This document shows positions 36,733-46,945 of a DNA stretch of 64,000 nucleotides, piece after piece (positions within the stretch are counted from its first letter, which is position 1; each line of letters opens with the position of its first letter). The DNA comes from Cladopsammia gracilis (Eukaryota; Cnidaria; Anthozoa; Scleractinia; Dendrophylliidae): NCBI GenBank assembly GCA_022457155.1, contig JAJGOT010000202.1:538501-602500 (forward strand). Reading direction: 5' to 3'. The notes under the pieces are model-generated. The model worked only from the letters and a program-made list of their open reading frames with translations, searched no databases and had not been told where the DNA came from. Both the position numbers and the translations under genes were made by a program.

Positions 36733-38430
36733 AATGTTGATATCAATTTGTGATTGACTTTTTCTTTGTGTTCTCGTTAGTTTTGGAGAAATGTTTATAA
36801 AACGTGCTCAAATTCAGTCGGGATTGATATCTTGAATTTCGCCATGTGCTCAGCCAGACAGCTCCTCGATGCGCTAATGGTGCGCTTTTTGCTTTTAAAC
36901 ATAAACTAATGGATATTTGAATAAAATTTTTCATAAGATTTTGTTTTCCATTTTTATGTGTTTGTTCATTCATTAATACATAGGTTGAAAAGCGATTTTA
37001 TGTTAACAAAACAACATTTTATAGTTCTAACTTCACTCGCGTCACCTTGCGCAAAGATGTCTGTGTATTTTTTTTGCAATTTTGATTTCCAAATCAGTTT
37101 CTCGGGCAATTTTACATACGCAACAGGTGCATTTTATTCAGAAATTAGTCATACTAATTATTCTAGTCCGAGAAAACGTTGTTTTTGTGCGCTTTTGTGG
37201 AATTTGTGCAGTCTAAATGTACTGTGCAGACGGTCGCGTAATAAGCTTACTGTTTTTGAGAATTGCTAAAATTGAAAAATAGCCTGGTCGTCAATCTTAA
37301 TTCTAATTTTTCTTGTGCTTCCGACCTTTCACCTAAGTTAAGCTTGTCATCATCGTTTCTGTTCAGAGAGCTCCGCTGTTAGGCTAAGCCTATCTATATA
37401 TATTGTTATTTCAATGTTTCAGTATATGCTAAAACAACTATTCACCTCACTGTAGGTGGGTAGTGGTGGATATTTACCGAGCCGCGTCGGTGAATAGTTG
37501 TTAATTGACCAGTTATTCAAACGCAGGCGCGCGCGAAAATGACAATTCGCGGGAAAAAGGCGTCTTACACGAAGCTTGCAAGCTCTTGTTTTCCACAAAT
37601 TATACAAATCAAATCTTAATATTGGTTGTTTTAGTCGAAGAAAAGAAACGTCATTGCGATTTGGTCAAAGGAAACGAAATGAAAATCAATGATTCAGTTC
37701 AAAGCGATCTTGAATCCGTGAAGGAAAATTAAAACTGACAAAGCTGCAAACCGAATCGGTGAGTTCATTCAATTATTTCAATTGTCAAATTAGCTAAATT
37801 GTCAGCCATGTTACCTTTTGATTAAATCTGAATAATAAAGCAGTGATTTCACGCTAAAAAATCAAAACTTGTCTTTCATCTTCTTTTGACATCAATTTAA
37901 GCTTAAGTTATATCTTATTTTTGCGATATTTTCCCACCCTTTTCTACTGTAAGTGCTGCAAAAATAATTATTTAATTCAAGAATTCTTGGATAGAATCCC
38001 CAAACCGGTAAAACGATATGTGAATAGTTTAAAGTACGACATTTTTAAATTTACGAGCGCTAAAAGAATATTTCATGGCGTGTTGTTCAGTTTTATCTTG
38101 TTTTTCAATAATATAAGCTTAAGCTTAACTATTAAGCTTCATCAGAAGCTTATCACGTATGAGCTTCTGGCTTCATATATTCTGCTTCGTGGAAGCCATG
38201 CTAAATACAAAAAATACATCTCTTGAATTTCACCGTTCAAAAATGTTAGCATGATTGCTGTAAGCTTAGCAAAAGCTTATTATGTTATGTAATTGCCGAG
38301 ACTGCAAGATTTGCGTGTGTGCGGGTGTTTGTCCGCCTTGACTCGATCACCTTTCACTGCAAATTACATTTTTCTGCCAAAAACTCGGTTTATTCTCTCC
38401 GGAATCTGCAAGAACAGCAAGTTCATCTAT
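36733..38430. other. Intergenic with a small hairpin
   Basis: No gene is supported. A short inverted repeat AACAACTATTCACC / GGTGAATAGTTGTT lies at 37432-37502. Clusters of the AAGCTTA motif occur near 38110-38280. Confidence 0.4.
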
Positions 38431-38432
38431 CA

Positions 38433-38728
38433 TTAGAACAGTTTTCAATTGAGTGTCGTAAAACCAAAACCAAAGTAATTACTCTGACCAATCACAGCAG
38501 TCGTAAACAGTCCAATGAACCAATCAGAGCTCGAAGCAATTACATGTAGCTCGTAGCTGGCGCCAAGCGCGGGAAAACGCGTGCGAGCAAGTCACGATTG
38601 GTTTTGGTTTTACTTCTGATTGGTCGAGAAAGTGGCACGAGATTTTTTAGCCAATCACAAAGCGTAGCAATGCAAAACCAAAGCAATTGTCTAATTACTT
38701 TCGACACTCAATTGAAAACTGCTCTTAA
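38433..38728. mobile_element. MITE abutting the Penelope-like relic
   Basis: Inverted termini ACAGTTTTCAATTGAGTGTC lie at both ends and bound about 295 bp. The interior carries several CCAAT boxes and one GGCGCCAAGCGCGGGAAAA copy, the same motif as the 9.8 kb minisatellite. It immediately precedes the truncated RT. Confidence 0.6.
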
Positions 38729-38749
38729 GTCGCCAAGAGGAACTATTTC

Positions 38750-40075
38750 TAGTATAAGGTGTTTCTATATTTCCAAGACCAGCTTTAAACGTGATCTCAT
38801 CCGCATGATCCTCACCAATAACACGTTTACTTTCAATGGACAACACTACCGACAAATTAATGGAACAGCGATGGGCACGAAAATGGCTCCCTCATACGCC
38901 AATCTCTTCATGGGAAAATTTGAGGAACACGCCCTAGCGGGTGCTTCGCATTCTCCCCTTATCTGGTGGCGTTACATCAACGACATCTTTCTTCTATGGA
39001 CGCATGGAGAAGAAAAATTAAATGATTTTATCACATACTTAAACAACCTACATCCTACAATCAAATTTACCAGTTCCTTCTCCTACAACGAAATCCCCTT
39101 CCTTGATGTTAACGTAATGCTCATCAACGGCAGACTGGAAACTGACCTTTATGTTAAGCCTACAGACAAGCATCAGTATCTCCTTAAATCATCCTGCCAC
39201 CCCTCTCACACCAAACAATCCATCGCGTTTAGCATGGCCTTACGATTGAGAAGGATTTGTTCTACGGATGAGTACTTTAACACACGTTCGAACGCACTCA
39301 CATCCCATTTAATCAAGAGAGGATATAAACACCGTTTTATTGAAGAAGAAATAGAGAAAGTACGTCTGATTCCTCGCAGCGAAGCCCTGGAAACATCTAA
39401 GAGAAAAGAGTCTAACAGAATCCCATTTGTAGTAACATTTAATCCAGCCCTTCCGAACATACGTCGAACCATTTTCAACAATCTGAACATTCTTCGTTCT
39501 TCACAACGATGCAAAGCAGCATTCCCTTCTCCTCCTCTCATATCGTACCGCCGATGCAATAACCTCCGTGACATTTTAGTCAGAGCCAAACACCGCAGAC
39601 CACCCCCCCCCCCCCCCCCAAACACCAGGAGCTTTCCACTGTAACAGAAATAGGTGCAAAACGTGTCCTTTTATCTCAGAGGGAACCACGTTTTACACCT
39701 TTTTCTCTACAAACGAACAACAACGAATACGACATCACATCTCTTGCTCATCTACGAATCTCATATATATGATACAGTGCTGCAGATGTAAAGTACAATA
39801 CATAGGAGAGACTAAACGACATCTCAGCGACCGATTTGGCGAACACAGACGCGCAATCGAAAAAGCTATTAACCAACATCACATTCATCAGCCTACCGCC
39901 GTTTCAGATCACTTACTCTTCCTGGCCATTCAATCAACGACATAGAACTCATTCCCCTTGAACTCATTAACTCTGACTGAGACGCCATTCGTAAGGCCAG
40001 AGAATCATTTTTAATTTCCAAGGGCAAGACACTTGAACCCTATGGAATGAACAGGCGCGATAAAACTTAATATAT
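38750..40075 (+). pseudogene. Penelope-like element: RT fragment and GIY-YIG endonuclease
   Basis: The RT fragment keeps NGTAMGTKMAPSYANLFMG, EIPFLDV and the SSCHPSHTKQSI region typical of Penelope-like elements. The catalytic box reads YINDIF (Asn codon at 38979-38981) where an Asp is expected. The frame is lost in a C-run at 39602-39618. A GIY-YIG endonuclease segment follows in another frame (about 39755-39850: LIYMIQCCRCKVQYIGETKR, then RFGEHRRAI) with a further stop near 39975. The 5' half of the RT is missing. The protein would nick target DNA and copy RNA, but this copy is inactive. Confidence 0.85.
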
Positions 40076-40207
40076 TTCTATTTTTATAGTAGCCTTTGTA
40101 AACGTTTCTACTGTTTATTTTTGTCAACCAATCATATTTAATCTTTTATTTTAATCATTTTATATCTTGTAACCGTTTTATTCTATTTTTACTTAGCTCT
40201 TTGTAGC

Positions 40208-40262
40208 CCCTGATGAAGGTTAGTTTTGCCTAACCGAAATATTGGGCAATAAAATACCCTTT
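40208..40262 (+). ncRNA. Hammerhead-like core in Penelope tail, copy 1
   Basis: CTGATGA at 40210-40216 is followed by a GGTTAG/CTAACC stem II and GAAA at 40236-40239. A TATT/AATA stem can follow. One extra A sits between the core and stem II, so activity is doubtful. Hammerhead ribozymes are known in Penelope-like elements. Confidence 0.45.
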
Positions 40263-40956
40263 ATAGCTGTCCGATCAGCCTTGCATTTAGTTTTAAGTTT
40301 TAAACGAACAGTTTACTCCGCCATTTTGTTTGTTTTGACAAAATTTATTCGCCGATTAGTGAGTTAATCGACCTCGCTAGGTGGATTAAATTTAACTCTT
40401 ATTTTATACCTAGGTTAGCGCTAATCGTGCTTTCAGGAACAGAATCTAATCGAAGGATAAATTTTATCCCTCGATTAGGCGGATTTAATCGTGGATTAGC
40501 GCTAATCGGCTTTTCAGGAACCGGGGCCAGAAGTTCAAGCACACTTATGCTTGAGTTCTTTCTTGCGTCGCTAGTGAAAACTAGGCTTTAATGGAAAACG
40601 TATTCAAGAAACTGTTGGCCATGCATATATACCCCCGGGGATACTCGGGTATGTTTTGGATGGTATGTGCCGCCCGCGGGTCTCTAAATTTGGACTCCAT
40701 TTTAGAAAGAATTTGTACTTAAAATGATACCCCGTTCTAAAAATAGGTTAATTTTTAATACCCCATTCTAGAAAAAATGGCTGCTGATAATTTGAATGAA
40801 CAGGCGCGATAAAACTTAATATATTTCTATTTTTATAGTAGCCTTTGTAAACGTTTCTACTGTTTATTTTTGTCAACCAATCATATTTAATCTTTTATTT
40901 TAATCATTTTATATCTTGTAACCGTTTTATTCTATTTTTACTTAGCTCTTTGTAGC

Positions 40957-41011
40957 CCCTGATGAAGGTTAGTTTTGCCTAACCGAAATATTGGGCAATA
41001 AAATACCCTTT
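40957..41011 (+). ncRNA. Hammerhead-like core in Penelope tail, copy 2
   Basis: Identical core to copy 1 (CTGATGA at 40959-40965, GAAA at 40985-40988), present because of the tandem duplication. Confidence 0.45.
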
Positions 41012-41750
41012 ATAGCTGTCCGATCAGCCTTGCATTTAGTTTTAAGTTTTAAACGAACAGTTTACTCCGCCATTTTGTTTGTTTTGACAAAATTTATTCG
41101 CCGATTAGTGAGTTAATCGACCTCGCTAGGTGGATTAAATTTAACCCTTATTTTATACCTAGGTTAGCGCTAATCGTGCTTTCAGGAACAGAATCTAATC
41201 GAAGGATAAATTTTATCCCTCGATTAGGCGGATTTAATCGTGGATTAGCGCTAATCGGCTTTTCAGGAACCGGGGCCAGAAGTTCAAGCACACTTATGCT
41301 TGAGTTCTTTCTTGCGTCGCTAGTGAAAACTAGGCTTTAATGGCAAAACGTATTCAAGAAACTGTTGGCCATGCATATATACCCCCGGGGATACTCGGGT
41401 ATGTTTTGGATGGTATGTGCCGCCCGCGGGTCTCTAAATTTGGACTCCATTTTAGAAAGAATTTGTACTTAAAATGATACCCCGTTCTAAAAATAGGTTA
41501 ATTTTTAATACCCCATTCTAGAAAAAATGGCTGCTGATAATTTGAAGCATTCGTGCGTTCGAAATATTACTGATACCCCATTCTAGGAAACGTCTCTAAA
41601 GTGGATACCCCGTTCTGTAGATCAGGAGTCCCAAAATCACGACCTCCTTGACCGGCACATACCCGTATAGGTATTTTGGAGGAGTTCCCCACCCCACGGG
41701 CATATACCTAACTGATAAGTTGTTTGATATTTGACTCCACTGATTTTCAG

Positions 41751-41998
41751 TAGATATAAAAAGCCGGTTGTAGGACACCTTCACTTTCAACAGTAACAAT
41801 AATAATCAACCCTAACCCTCTTTAAAGGGTTGACTATTCCTAATACATTCAGTGTCGGACCCTCGTTCCCTCGGGTCCGACACTGAATGTATTAGAAATA
41901 ATAGCAACCCTTTAAAGAGGGTTAAGAATTGGTTGATTATTATTGTTACTGTTGAAAGCTAAGGCCCCCCACTACAACCGGCTTTTTATATCTACTAC
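41751..41998. mobile_element. Palindromic MITE
   Basis: Outer arms AGTAGATATAAAAAGCCGGT and complement enclose nested inverted arms (ACAGTAACAATAATAATCAA; CCTCTTTAAAGGGTT; GTGTCGGACC). About 248 bp with arms over 100 bp. Confidence 0.7.
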
Positions 41999-42009
41999 TC
42001 ATTGATTGG

Positions 42010-42125
42010 GAAAATTTTCTCCCGGAAATTCTGGAGGAAAAAATTCTCTCCTGGAAATTTTGGGGAAAAAATTCTCTCCCGGAAAATTCTGGAGGAAAAA
42101 AATCCACTCCCAAATTCTTTTCCCA
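42010..42125. repeat. ~32-bp tandem repeat next to the VLTF3-like gene
   Basis: About three copies of a unit containing AAAATTCTCTCCCGGAAATT with a trailing 'ctggagg', ending close to the stop codon of the 42136-42888 gene. Confidence 0.6.
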
Positions 42126-42135
42126 GGGAAATGAA

Positions 42136-42888
42136 TCAAACAGAAAATTCCCACTCCAATCTCTGAAAAATCTTTTCGCAGATTTCATCGTGTTCCTTTT
42201 TTCTATCTTCCGTTTTGATCATTGAAAAGTTTTCCTCCTTCACATCATGCCCCAGTCTTTTCAGCAAATGAAACAAAATACACTGGGAATAAAGAAATTT
42301 CTTTCTCTTCCAGTCATCTTTGATAATCAAATCATATTCAGCTGAAAAAGTTCGAAAGTCTTCAAGAAATTGTGTTTCCAAATGACCAATGTCATCCACA
42401 TATTTTCCCGTGATCAAAAAGAAAAGCGCATTTTCATTTCCTTTCGCCGATTTGACTTCCAATGTCGTCACAAAATCCAAGATGTGTTTCCTCGTGATTT
42501 CTTCTTTCTGCCAATAACAGAGTATTGTTGCAATCGTCTTTTCAAGCTCATCTTTCTTGATTTTGTTTTTTTCCTGATATTTTTTTATGCAATTAGCGAA
42601 ATGAGCGATTCGAGAATATGAGTTTTTAATCGAATTTGTTGAATATGTCTCAAGCTGAATTTTTTCTTCCTCTTCATCTTCGCTTCGCTCCGCTTCCCAC
42701 ATGCCAGTTGAAATGAGAAATGGTTTCGCTCTTTCATTGAATTCATTTTCAAGATCTTCCGGCGCTTCGCTCGGCTCGCTCAGCTTCGCTTCCCGAAATC
42801 TTTCCATCACATCACCCAGGAGAGAAAAAAGAACAAACCGGTCATCACCGGTTAGTTTTTCAACGAGGGAAAGATATTTCTCAAACAT
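42136..42888 (-). CDS. VLTF3-like protein without visible zinc ribbon
   Basis: An intact 250-residue frame starts with ATG at 42888. The spacing of conserved residues follows the poxvirus/NCLDV late transcription factor 3 pattern: YSRIAHF (usual YKR-NHF), a following Lys/Gln helix, an FLITGK segment and a C-terminus RKKFLYSQCILFHLL...FSMIKTEDRKKEHDEIC...LEWEF. The CxxC zinc ribbon that normally precedes YKR is replaced by an acidic segment (SEDEEEEK). It is divergent from the acidic gene at 42917 with only 28 bp between starts, so they probably share a promoter. In viruses VLTF3 directs late transcription. The family call is by eye; an unrelated helical protein is possible. Confidence 0.5.
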   Translation of the reverse strand: MFEKYLSLVEKLTGDDRFVLFSLLGDVMERFREAKLSEPSEAPEDLENEFNERAKPFLISTGMWEAERSEDEEEEKIQLETYSTNSIKNSYSRIAHFANCIKKYQEKNKIKKDELEKTIATILCYWQKEEITRKHILDFVTTLEVKSAKGNENALFFLITGKYVDDIGHLETQFLEDFRTFSAEYDLIIKDDWKRKKFLYSQCILFHLLKRLGHDVKEENFSMIKTEDRKKEHDEICEKIFQRLEWEFSV

Positions 42889-42916
42889 TTTGAGAAAAGA
42901 AATCTTTCATTTCAAA

Positions 42917-43204
42917 ATGAACCCTGAAACATTTTCCGATGAAAGCGATCATGAAGCTGAGCGAAGCGAAGATTGTCTCACATGTTCAGACGAGGGTGAA
43001 GATGAAATCCCAACAACATCTGACGAGGAATTCATTGTCTCTGATGCGGAGGAGGAGGAGGAGGACTCAATTGAACTCATCTATGAGACAATAATAAATC
43101 TCCAAGAGGAACATAAGATTTTCAAAAATGAACTCCAAAAGCAAAGTTTCATCCTCGGGGAAATTTATCGGGAATTGAAAGAAAGCGGTGTCTTGAAATC
43201 ATGA
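42917..43204 (+). CDS. Small acidic protein, function unknown
   Basis: A 95-residue frame from ATG at 42917. The N-terminal 60 residues are very acidic (SDESDHEAERSED, TSDEEFIVSDAEEEEED). The rest forms a probable amphipathic or coiled-coil helix (IYETIINLQEEHKIFKNEL). It is transcribed away from the VLTF3-like gene. I do not recognise a family. Low complexity makes the call moderate, but the tight divergent pairing with an intact gene supports it. Confidence 0.5.
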   Translation: MNPETFSDESDHEAERSEDCLTCSDEGEDEIPTTSDEEFIVSDAEEEEEDSIELIYETIINLQEEHKIFKNELQKQSFILGEIYRELKESGVLKS

Positions 43205-43325
43205 ATATGAATGACAAACATTCATATTCTGACACGCCCACGCAATATTGGATTTGAAATCGCCCAGCTGCCAGGTTATTGACATATGGTGGCCAATCAA
43301 AAAAATGCCATATCTCAATTGTGTC

Positions 43326-43774
43326 TAACGCGTTAGACAGTTTTTTTCAGGAAAGAAATTTATATTTTAATTTTGAGTATTACGCGTTAGACAGTCAGTT
43401 TTGGGGAACAAATTTATATATTTCAATTTTGTGTCTAATGCGTTAGACAGTTTTTTTGGGGGAAGCAATTTATATTTCAATTATGTCTAACGCGTTAGGG
43501 GAAAGAAATTTATATTTTAATTTTGTGTCTAACGCGTTAGGGGAAGCAATTTATATTTCAACTATGTCTAACGCGTTAGGGGAAAGAAATTTATATTTTA
43601 ATTTTGAGTATTACGCGTTAGACAGTTTTTCGGGAACAAATTTATATATTTCAATTTTGTGTATTACGCGTTAGGGGAAGAAATTGGAATTGGAATTTTG
43701 TCTAACGCGTTAGACAGTTTTTTGGGGAAGAAATTGGAATTTTGTCTAACGCGTTAGACAGTTCTAACGCGTTA
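43326..43774. repeat. Array of TAACGCGTTA palindromes
   Basis: About ten copies of the perfect palindrome TAACGCGTTA or TTACGCGTTA are found at 43326, 43379, 43488, 43530, 43569, 43611, 43664, 43703, 43747 and 43765, with one imperfect copy at 43436. Many are extended to GTCTAACGCGTTAGACAG. They are separated by 'gaaatttatatttcaattttg' spacers of irregular length. Regularly repeated perfect palindromes resemble binding sites for a dimeric protein. Confidence 0.8.
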
Positions 43775-43818
43775 GACAGTTTTTCGGGAAAGAAATTTAA
43801 ACGTTTAGACAACATTAA

Positions 43819-44372
43819 AGGGCTACTACGATCAAATTTTTGATTTTCATTTTTTTACATTTTCGTGTACTATTAGACTTCCTTACTCATCTTGCCAAAT
43901 TTCAATTCATTACGAACATCAGAAGTCCTTTAATTTTAACATTTATTTCCGAGAATTTACGGCCGCCATTAAAAAACCTTGTTCCAAGGCTTGGTTGCGA
44001 ATGGGAGAAAGTGACGTAAAAGACTCAAACATACCTCACGGGTTGAAATTATAATGACAATAAGTATTAAAAATCACGCGAAAAGCAACAAAAACTTTGG
44101 ACTTGTTCTTCGTGCAATTTTCTATGCTGATTGTCATTATAATTTCAACCCGTGAGGTATGTTTGAGTCTTTTACGTCACTTTCTCCCATTCGCAACCAA
44201 GCCTTGGAACAAGGTTTTTTAATGGCGGCCGTAAATTCTCGGAAATAAATGTTAAAATTAAAGGACTTCTGATGTTCGTAATGAATTGAAATTTGGCAAG
44301 ACGAGTAAGAAAGTCTAATAGTACACGAAAATGTAAAAAAATGAAAATCAAAAATTTGATCGTAGTAGCACT
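43819..44372. mobile_element. TTAA-flanked foldback element, 554 bp
   Basis: The TTAA at 43815-43818 and 44373-44376 flanks inverted arms of about 245 bp beginning AGGGCTACTACGATCAAAT (the other end has AGTGC). The loop is about 60 bp. The TTAA duplication fits Kolobok or piggyBac mobilisation. Confidence 0.75.
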
Positions 44373-44376
44373 TTAA

Positions 44377-45156
44377 AGATCCAATTTGTAACTATCGCGA
44401 GACTTGTTCCATTCACCTTATTAGGTAGTTTATCAGAAGCGAACCATGAAACTCTGAATAAATATTTTGGAAAGCTTAAATATTTTTGTGACTACTAGAA
44501 GTTATTACATGGGTTTAGATGGGCATTGGCACATGGGGTAAGTCTCTGCAATTACCATATGCTAATAAGGCAAAATTTTGACCCAATATGGTCTGAACTC
44601 TCGTAAGCGACCACCTAGTTGACAATAATTATGATGAAATGAAATCAAGGGCACGAATGACCCAGAGTTGTGTGTAAATAGTATTTGCGTAAAATTGCTA
44701 TTTTGAGGGATGTGATGTAAGAATTTAGGGTTATTTGTGGTTTTTGGGTTGTTTATAAGGGAGGCAAGTAAATAGTATAGAATAAGAAGTATAATTCCAC
44801 TGGCTGAGAACGACCGACAATACAATTTCAGATGGAAACTCAAATCGATGCCCGTGTTCAAAGTGTACACGAGTCTCCACCAAATATTAATTAAATTAAC
44901 ATCAGATATTTCAATTCAAGAAACTGTGGCTCACTTTGCACAGCGATGAAAAAACACCTTTTATCACCTCACACTTGTGAAAAAAGACCTAAAATTGTAA
45001 ATTTACTTTATAAGGATCCCATTTATGAAATTGGGCTGTTCTTACTCCATCCAATTTTAGCATTTGAAGCGATTACAGTATGGTGACTCGTTGTGGAGAC
45101 TCGTTAGATAAAAATCGAAAACACTCACTTAATGTTCCGTTTAATTTCCGCTATCA
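44377..45156. other. Intergenic, no gene seen
   Basis: No gene, RNA or repeat is supported between the foldback element and the Polinton. Confidence 0.4.
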
Positions 45157-45161
45157 ACCAA

Positions 45162-45413
45162 AGTAGTATGTAGGGAGTCAGTCAAACCCCGTTTTTTCTG
45201 AAGGCCCAAAATAAGCCGCCAAACGCCCGAGTTACCGCCCCACAGGACTCATTGCATTCGCCCTGTGGGGCGGTAACTCGGGCGTTTGGCGGCTTATTTT
45301 GGGCCTTCAAAAAAAAACGGGGTTTGAGCTGACTCCCTACATACTACTCCGGGGTCGGGGGCTCTCTTATATTTTTAAGCTGTTACAGACCCTAATAAAC
45401 CGTTATTTGAACA
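45162..45413 (+). repeat. Polinton left terminal inverted repeat
   Basis: The outer 187 bp (45162-45348) are themselves a hairpin with arms of about 85-90 bp beginning AGTAGTATGTAGGGAGTCAG and a loop at 45247-45261. The outer arm has CAGTCAAA and the inner arm CAGCTCAAA. A further 65 bp (to about 45413) match the right end, with an indel of about 11 bp near 45353-45368. Confidence 0.9.
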
Positions 45414-45469
45414 CGGCAAGCTAGACATAACCAATTGGAGAAACCCCTCTCCTGGGTACCTAAGCGACG

Positions 45470-45706
45470 ATGGGGAGAGGAAGAAAGAGCGTTCTGACAC
45501 AATCAAGTAAACGAACGGCCTTTAATCACTCAAGACATGGAAGTCTTCTTTGCTATGGATGCAGAAAAGGAAAAAAAGGCGAACTCTGTGAATGCCTTGA
45601 AGAAACTCGAGGGCAAACATCTCCTCCATCCATTGTACCGAAATATATTCTTGAAGCCGCACAAAGACTGACTCCACAACAACTTGTCTCCGTTATCACC
45701 AATTGA
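45470..45706 (+). CDS. Small Cys-containing protein, unknown
   Basis: 78 residues from an ATG just inside the left terminal repeat. It has a basic N-terminus (GRGRKS) and a possible metal-binding cluster CYGCRKGKKGELCEC (C-x2-C-x8-C-x-C). Its stop lies 26 nt before the exonuclease ATG, so the two may be co-transcribed. No family recognised, and coding status is moderate. Confidence 0.45.
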   Translation: MGRGRKSVLTQSSKRTAFNHSRHGSLLCYGCRKGKKGELCECLEETRGQTSPPSIVPKYILEAAQRLTPQQLVSVITN

Positions 45707-45731
45707 AAAAACACTTTCCCTTCGTATATCA

Positions 45732-46919
45732 ATGATGACGACAACACAACTGTTCTTGAACTTTCTCAAATCGAGGAACACTGGTCTGAAACAAAAGAGC
45801 GCCGACTGGGTGAGCTATCGGCAAAATACTATTGGCGCGTCCGAAATTACAGCCTTGACCGGAGTTTCGCCATTTGAAACACCACAGAGCTTGCTCTTAA
45901 AGAAAATACAGCCAGCCGACATGCACAAGAATACGGCCTGTACCTGGGGCAATCTGTTCGAACCGCTCGCTCGTAAATACTTTGAGCAGAAGCATTGTGT
46001 TAAAGTTTTTGCGCATTCTATATCCCTCAATCTAGCAACAGACCACCCCTTATATCGAAAGGTAACATGCAGCCCTGATGGCTATTACCTTGACAAAGAA
46101 AACAATGTAATTCTTTTGGAGTTTAAGTGCCCTTTCAAGCGGAAAATAGCTATGTCTCGAGTGCCTAGTTATTATGCAACCCAGCTACAAACAGGTCTTT
46201 GTTTTAGCGGATCTATGGTCAACAAAGGCCTTTTCGTTGATTCTTACTTCAGAATGTGCTCTCTACAACAGATAGAGCCAAGTTTGAATCATAATAATCT
46301 TTTAAACGGCGGAAATATTTTCCAGACAAAAGGGCACACAGCGCTCGCTTGGGGCATCTGTTATTTGTTTTCAAAACACAAGCTAACACGCAATCAAGCC
46401 GAACTTATTGATATTGGCGCTCTTAAACAAACACAGACATTTGAGCAAATAATGACTTCAATAGCCGAGAAAGACCTACGGTGTTCTTACGGCGCGGTTA
46501 GAATGTCGTTCAGCAAAGAATACGAAAACGAGGAGTTTTTGCGGTACAATAGAATGAAAAAGGCTCTCCTTGCTCCAGATGAGGGCCCGAAGCCGGTTGC
46601 ATTGTTGGTATGGAAATTGCTGGATTCAACAGAGCTTCAAATTGACAAGCACGAGGGGTTCTTGAACAGTATTCAACCGAAGGTCGAGCGCTTTCACGAG
46701 AACTTGGCAAGGCTTCGCAAAAAAATACATGAAAATTTATCAAACCAAAAACAACTTAACAAAACCATACCTGGTGAAACTTTTGAAGACAACATCGGCG
46801 ATGACAGTGCCCTGTTGGAAGCCTTTCTAATTGAGAAAGCGGCAACGCTAACTTCAGATCTCGGAAAGCAAAGTTCCTCGACAGAAGGCCAACTTCGGCG
46901 TCGCAAGATCAATGCGTGA
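45732..46919 (+). CDS. YqaJ/lambda-type exonuclease (PD-(D/E)xK)
   Basis: The start is set at ATG 45732; upstream in frame there is only TTG. The 395-residue frame is intact. Motifs of the viral recombinase exonuclease family are clear: IGASEI (34-39), Glu77 in WGNLFEPLARKYFE, catalytic Asp116 in CSPDGYYLD, Glu130-x-Lys132 in LLEFKCPFKR and Gln151 in YYATQLQTGL. Such enzymes resect dsDNA 5' ends for single-strand annealing and genome processing, as in lambda, herpesviruses and some large DNA viruses. It would act in the nucleus during element replication or recombination. A TATAT lies 3-8 nt upstream of the ATG. The C-terminal 150 residues are helical and unassigned. It is not a standard Polinton core gene as I recall them. 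Confidence 0.85.
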   Translation: MMTTTQLFLNFLKSRNTGLKQKSADWVSYRQNTIGASEITALTGVSPFETPQSLLLKKIQPADMHKNTACTWGNLFEPLARKYFEQKHCVKVFAHSISLNLATDHPLYRKVTCSPDGYYLDKENNVILLEFKCPFKRKIAMSRVPSYYATQLQTGLCFSGSMVNKGLFVDSYFRMCSLQQIEPSLNHNNLLNGGNIFQTKGHTALAWGICYLFSKHKLTRNQAELIDIGALKQTQTFEQIMTSIAEKDLRCSYGAVRMSFSKEYENEEFLRYNRMKKALLAPDEGPKPVALLVWKLLDSTELQIDKHEGFLNSIQPKVERFHENLARLRKKIHENLSNQKQLNKTIPGETFEDNIGDDSALLEAFLIEKAATLTSDLGKQSSSTEGQLRRRKINA

Positions 46920-46945
46920 CGACACTTCTCAAGTTGAGACATTTC

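Larger units (their letters stand above)
40045..41545. repeat. 749-bp tandem duplication
   Basis: The segments 40045-40793 and 40794-41545 are almost identical. I see a C/T difference (near 40400/41149) and an inserted base (near 40593/41345). It contains the Penelope-like 3' tail plus unrelated flanking sequence, so the duplication is recent and postdates the insertion. Confidence 0.85.

Noticed and set aside
42701..43204. 167-residue + strand frame upstream-extended from the acidic gene
   Set aside because: Its first part is antisense to the VLTF3-like gene; the ATG at 42917, just past the divergent start, is the sensible start.
43326..43774. CRISPR-like array
   Set aside because: Repeats are palindromic and spacing is irregular, spacers are similar to one another, there are no cas genes, and the host is a eukaryote.
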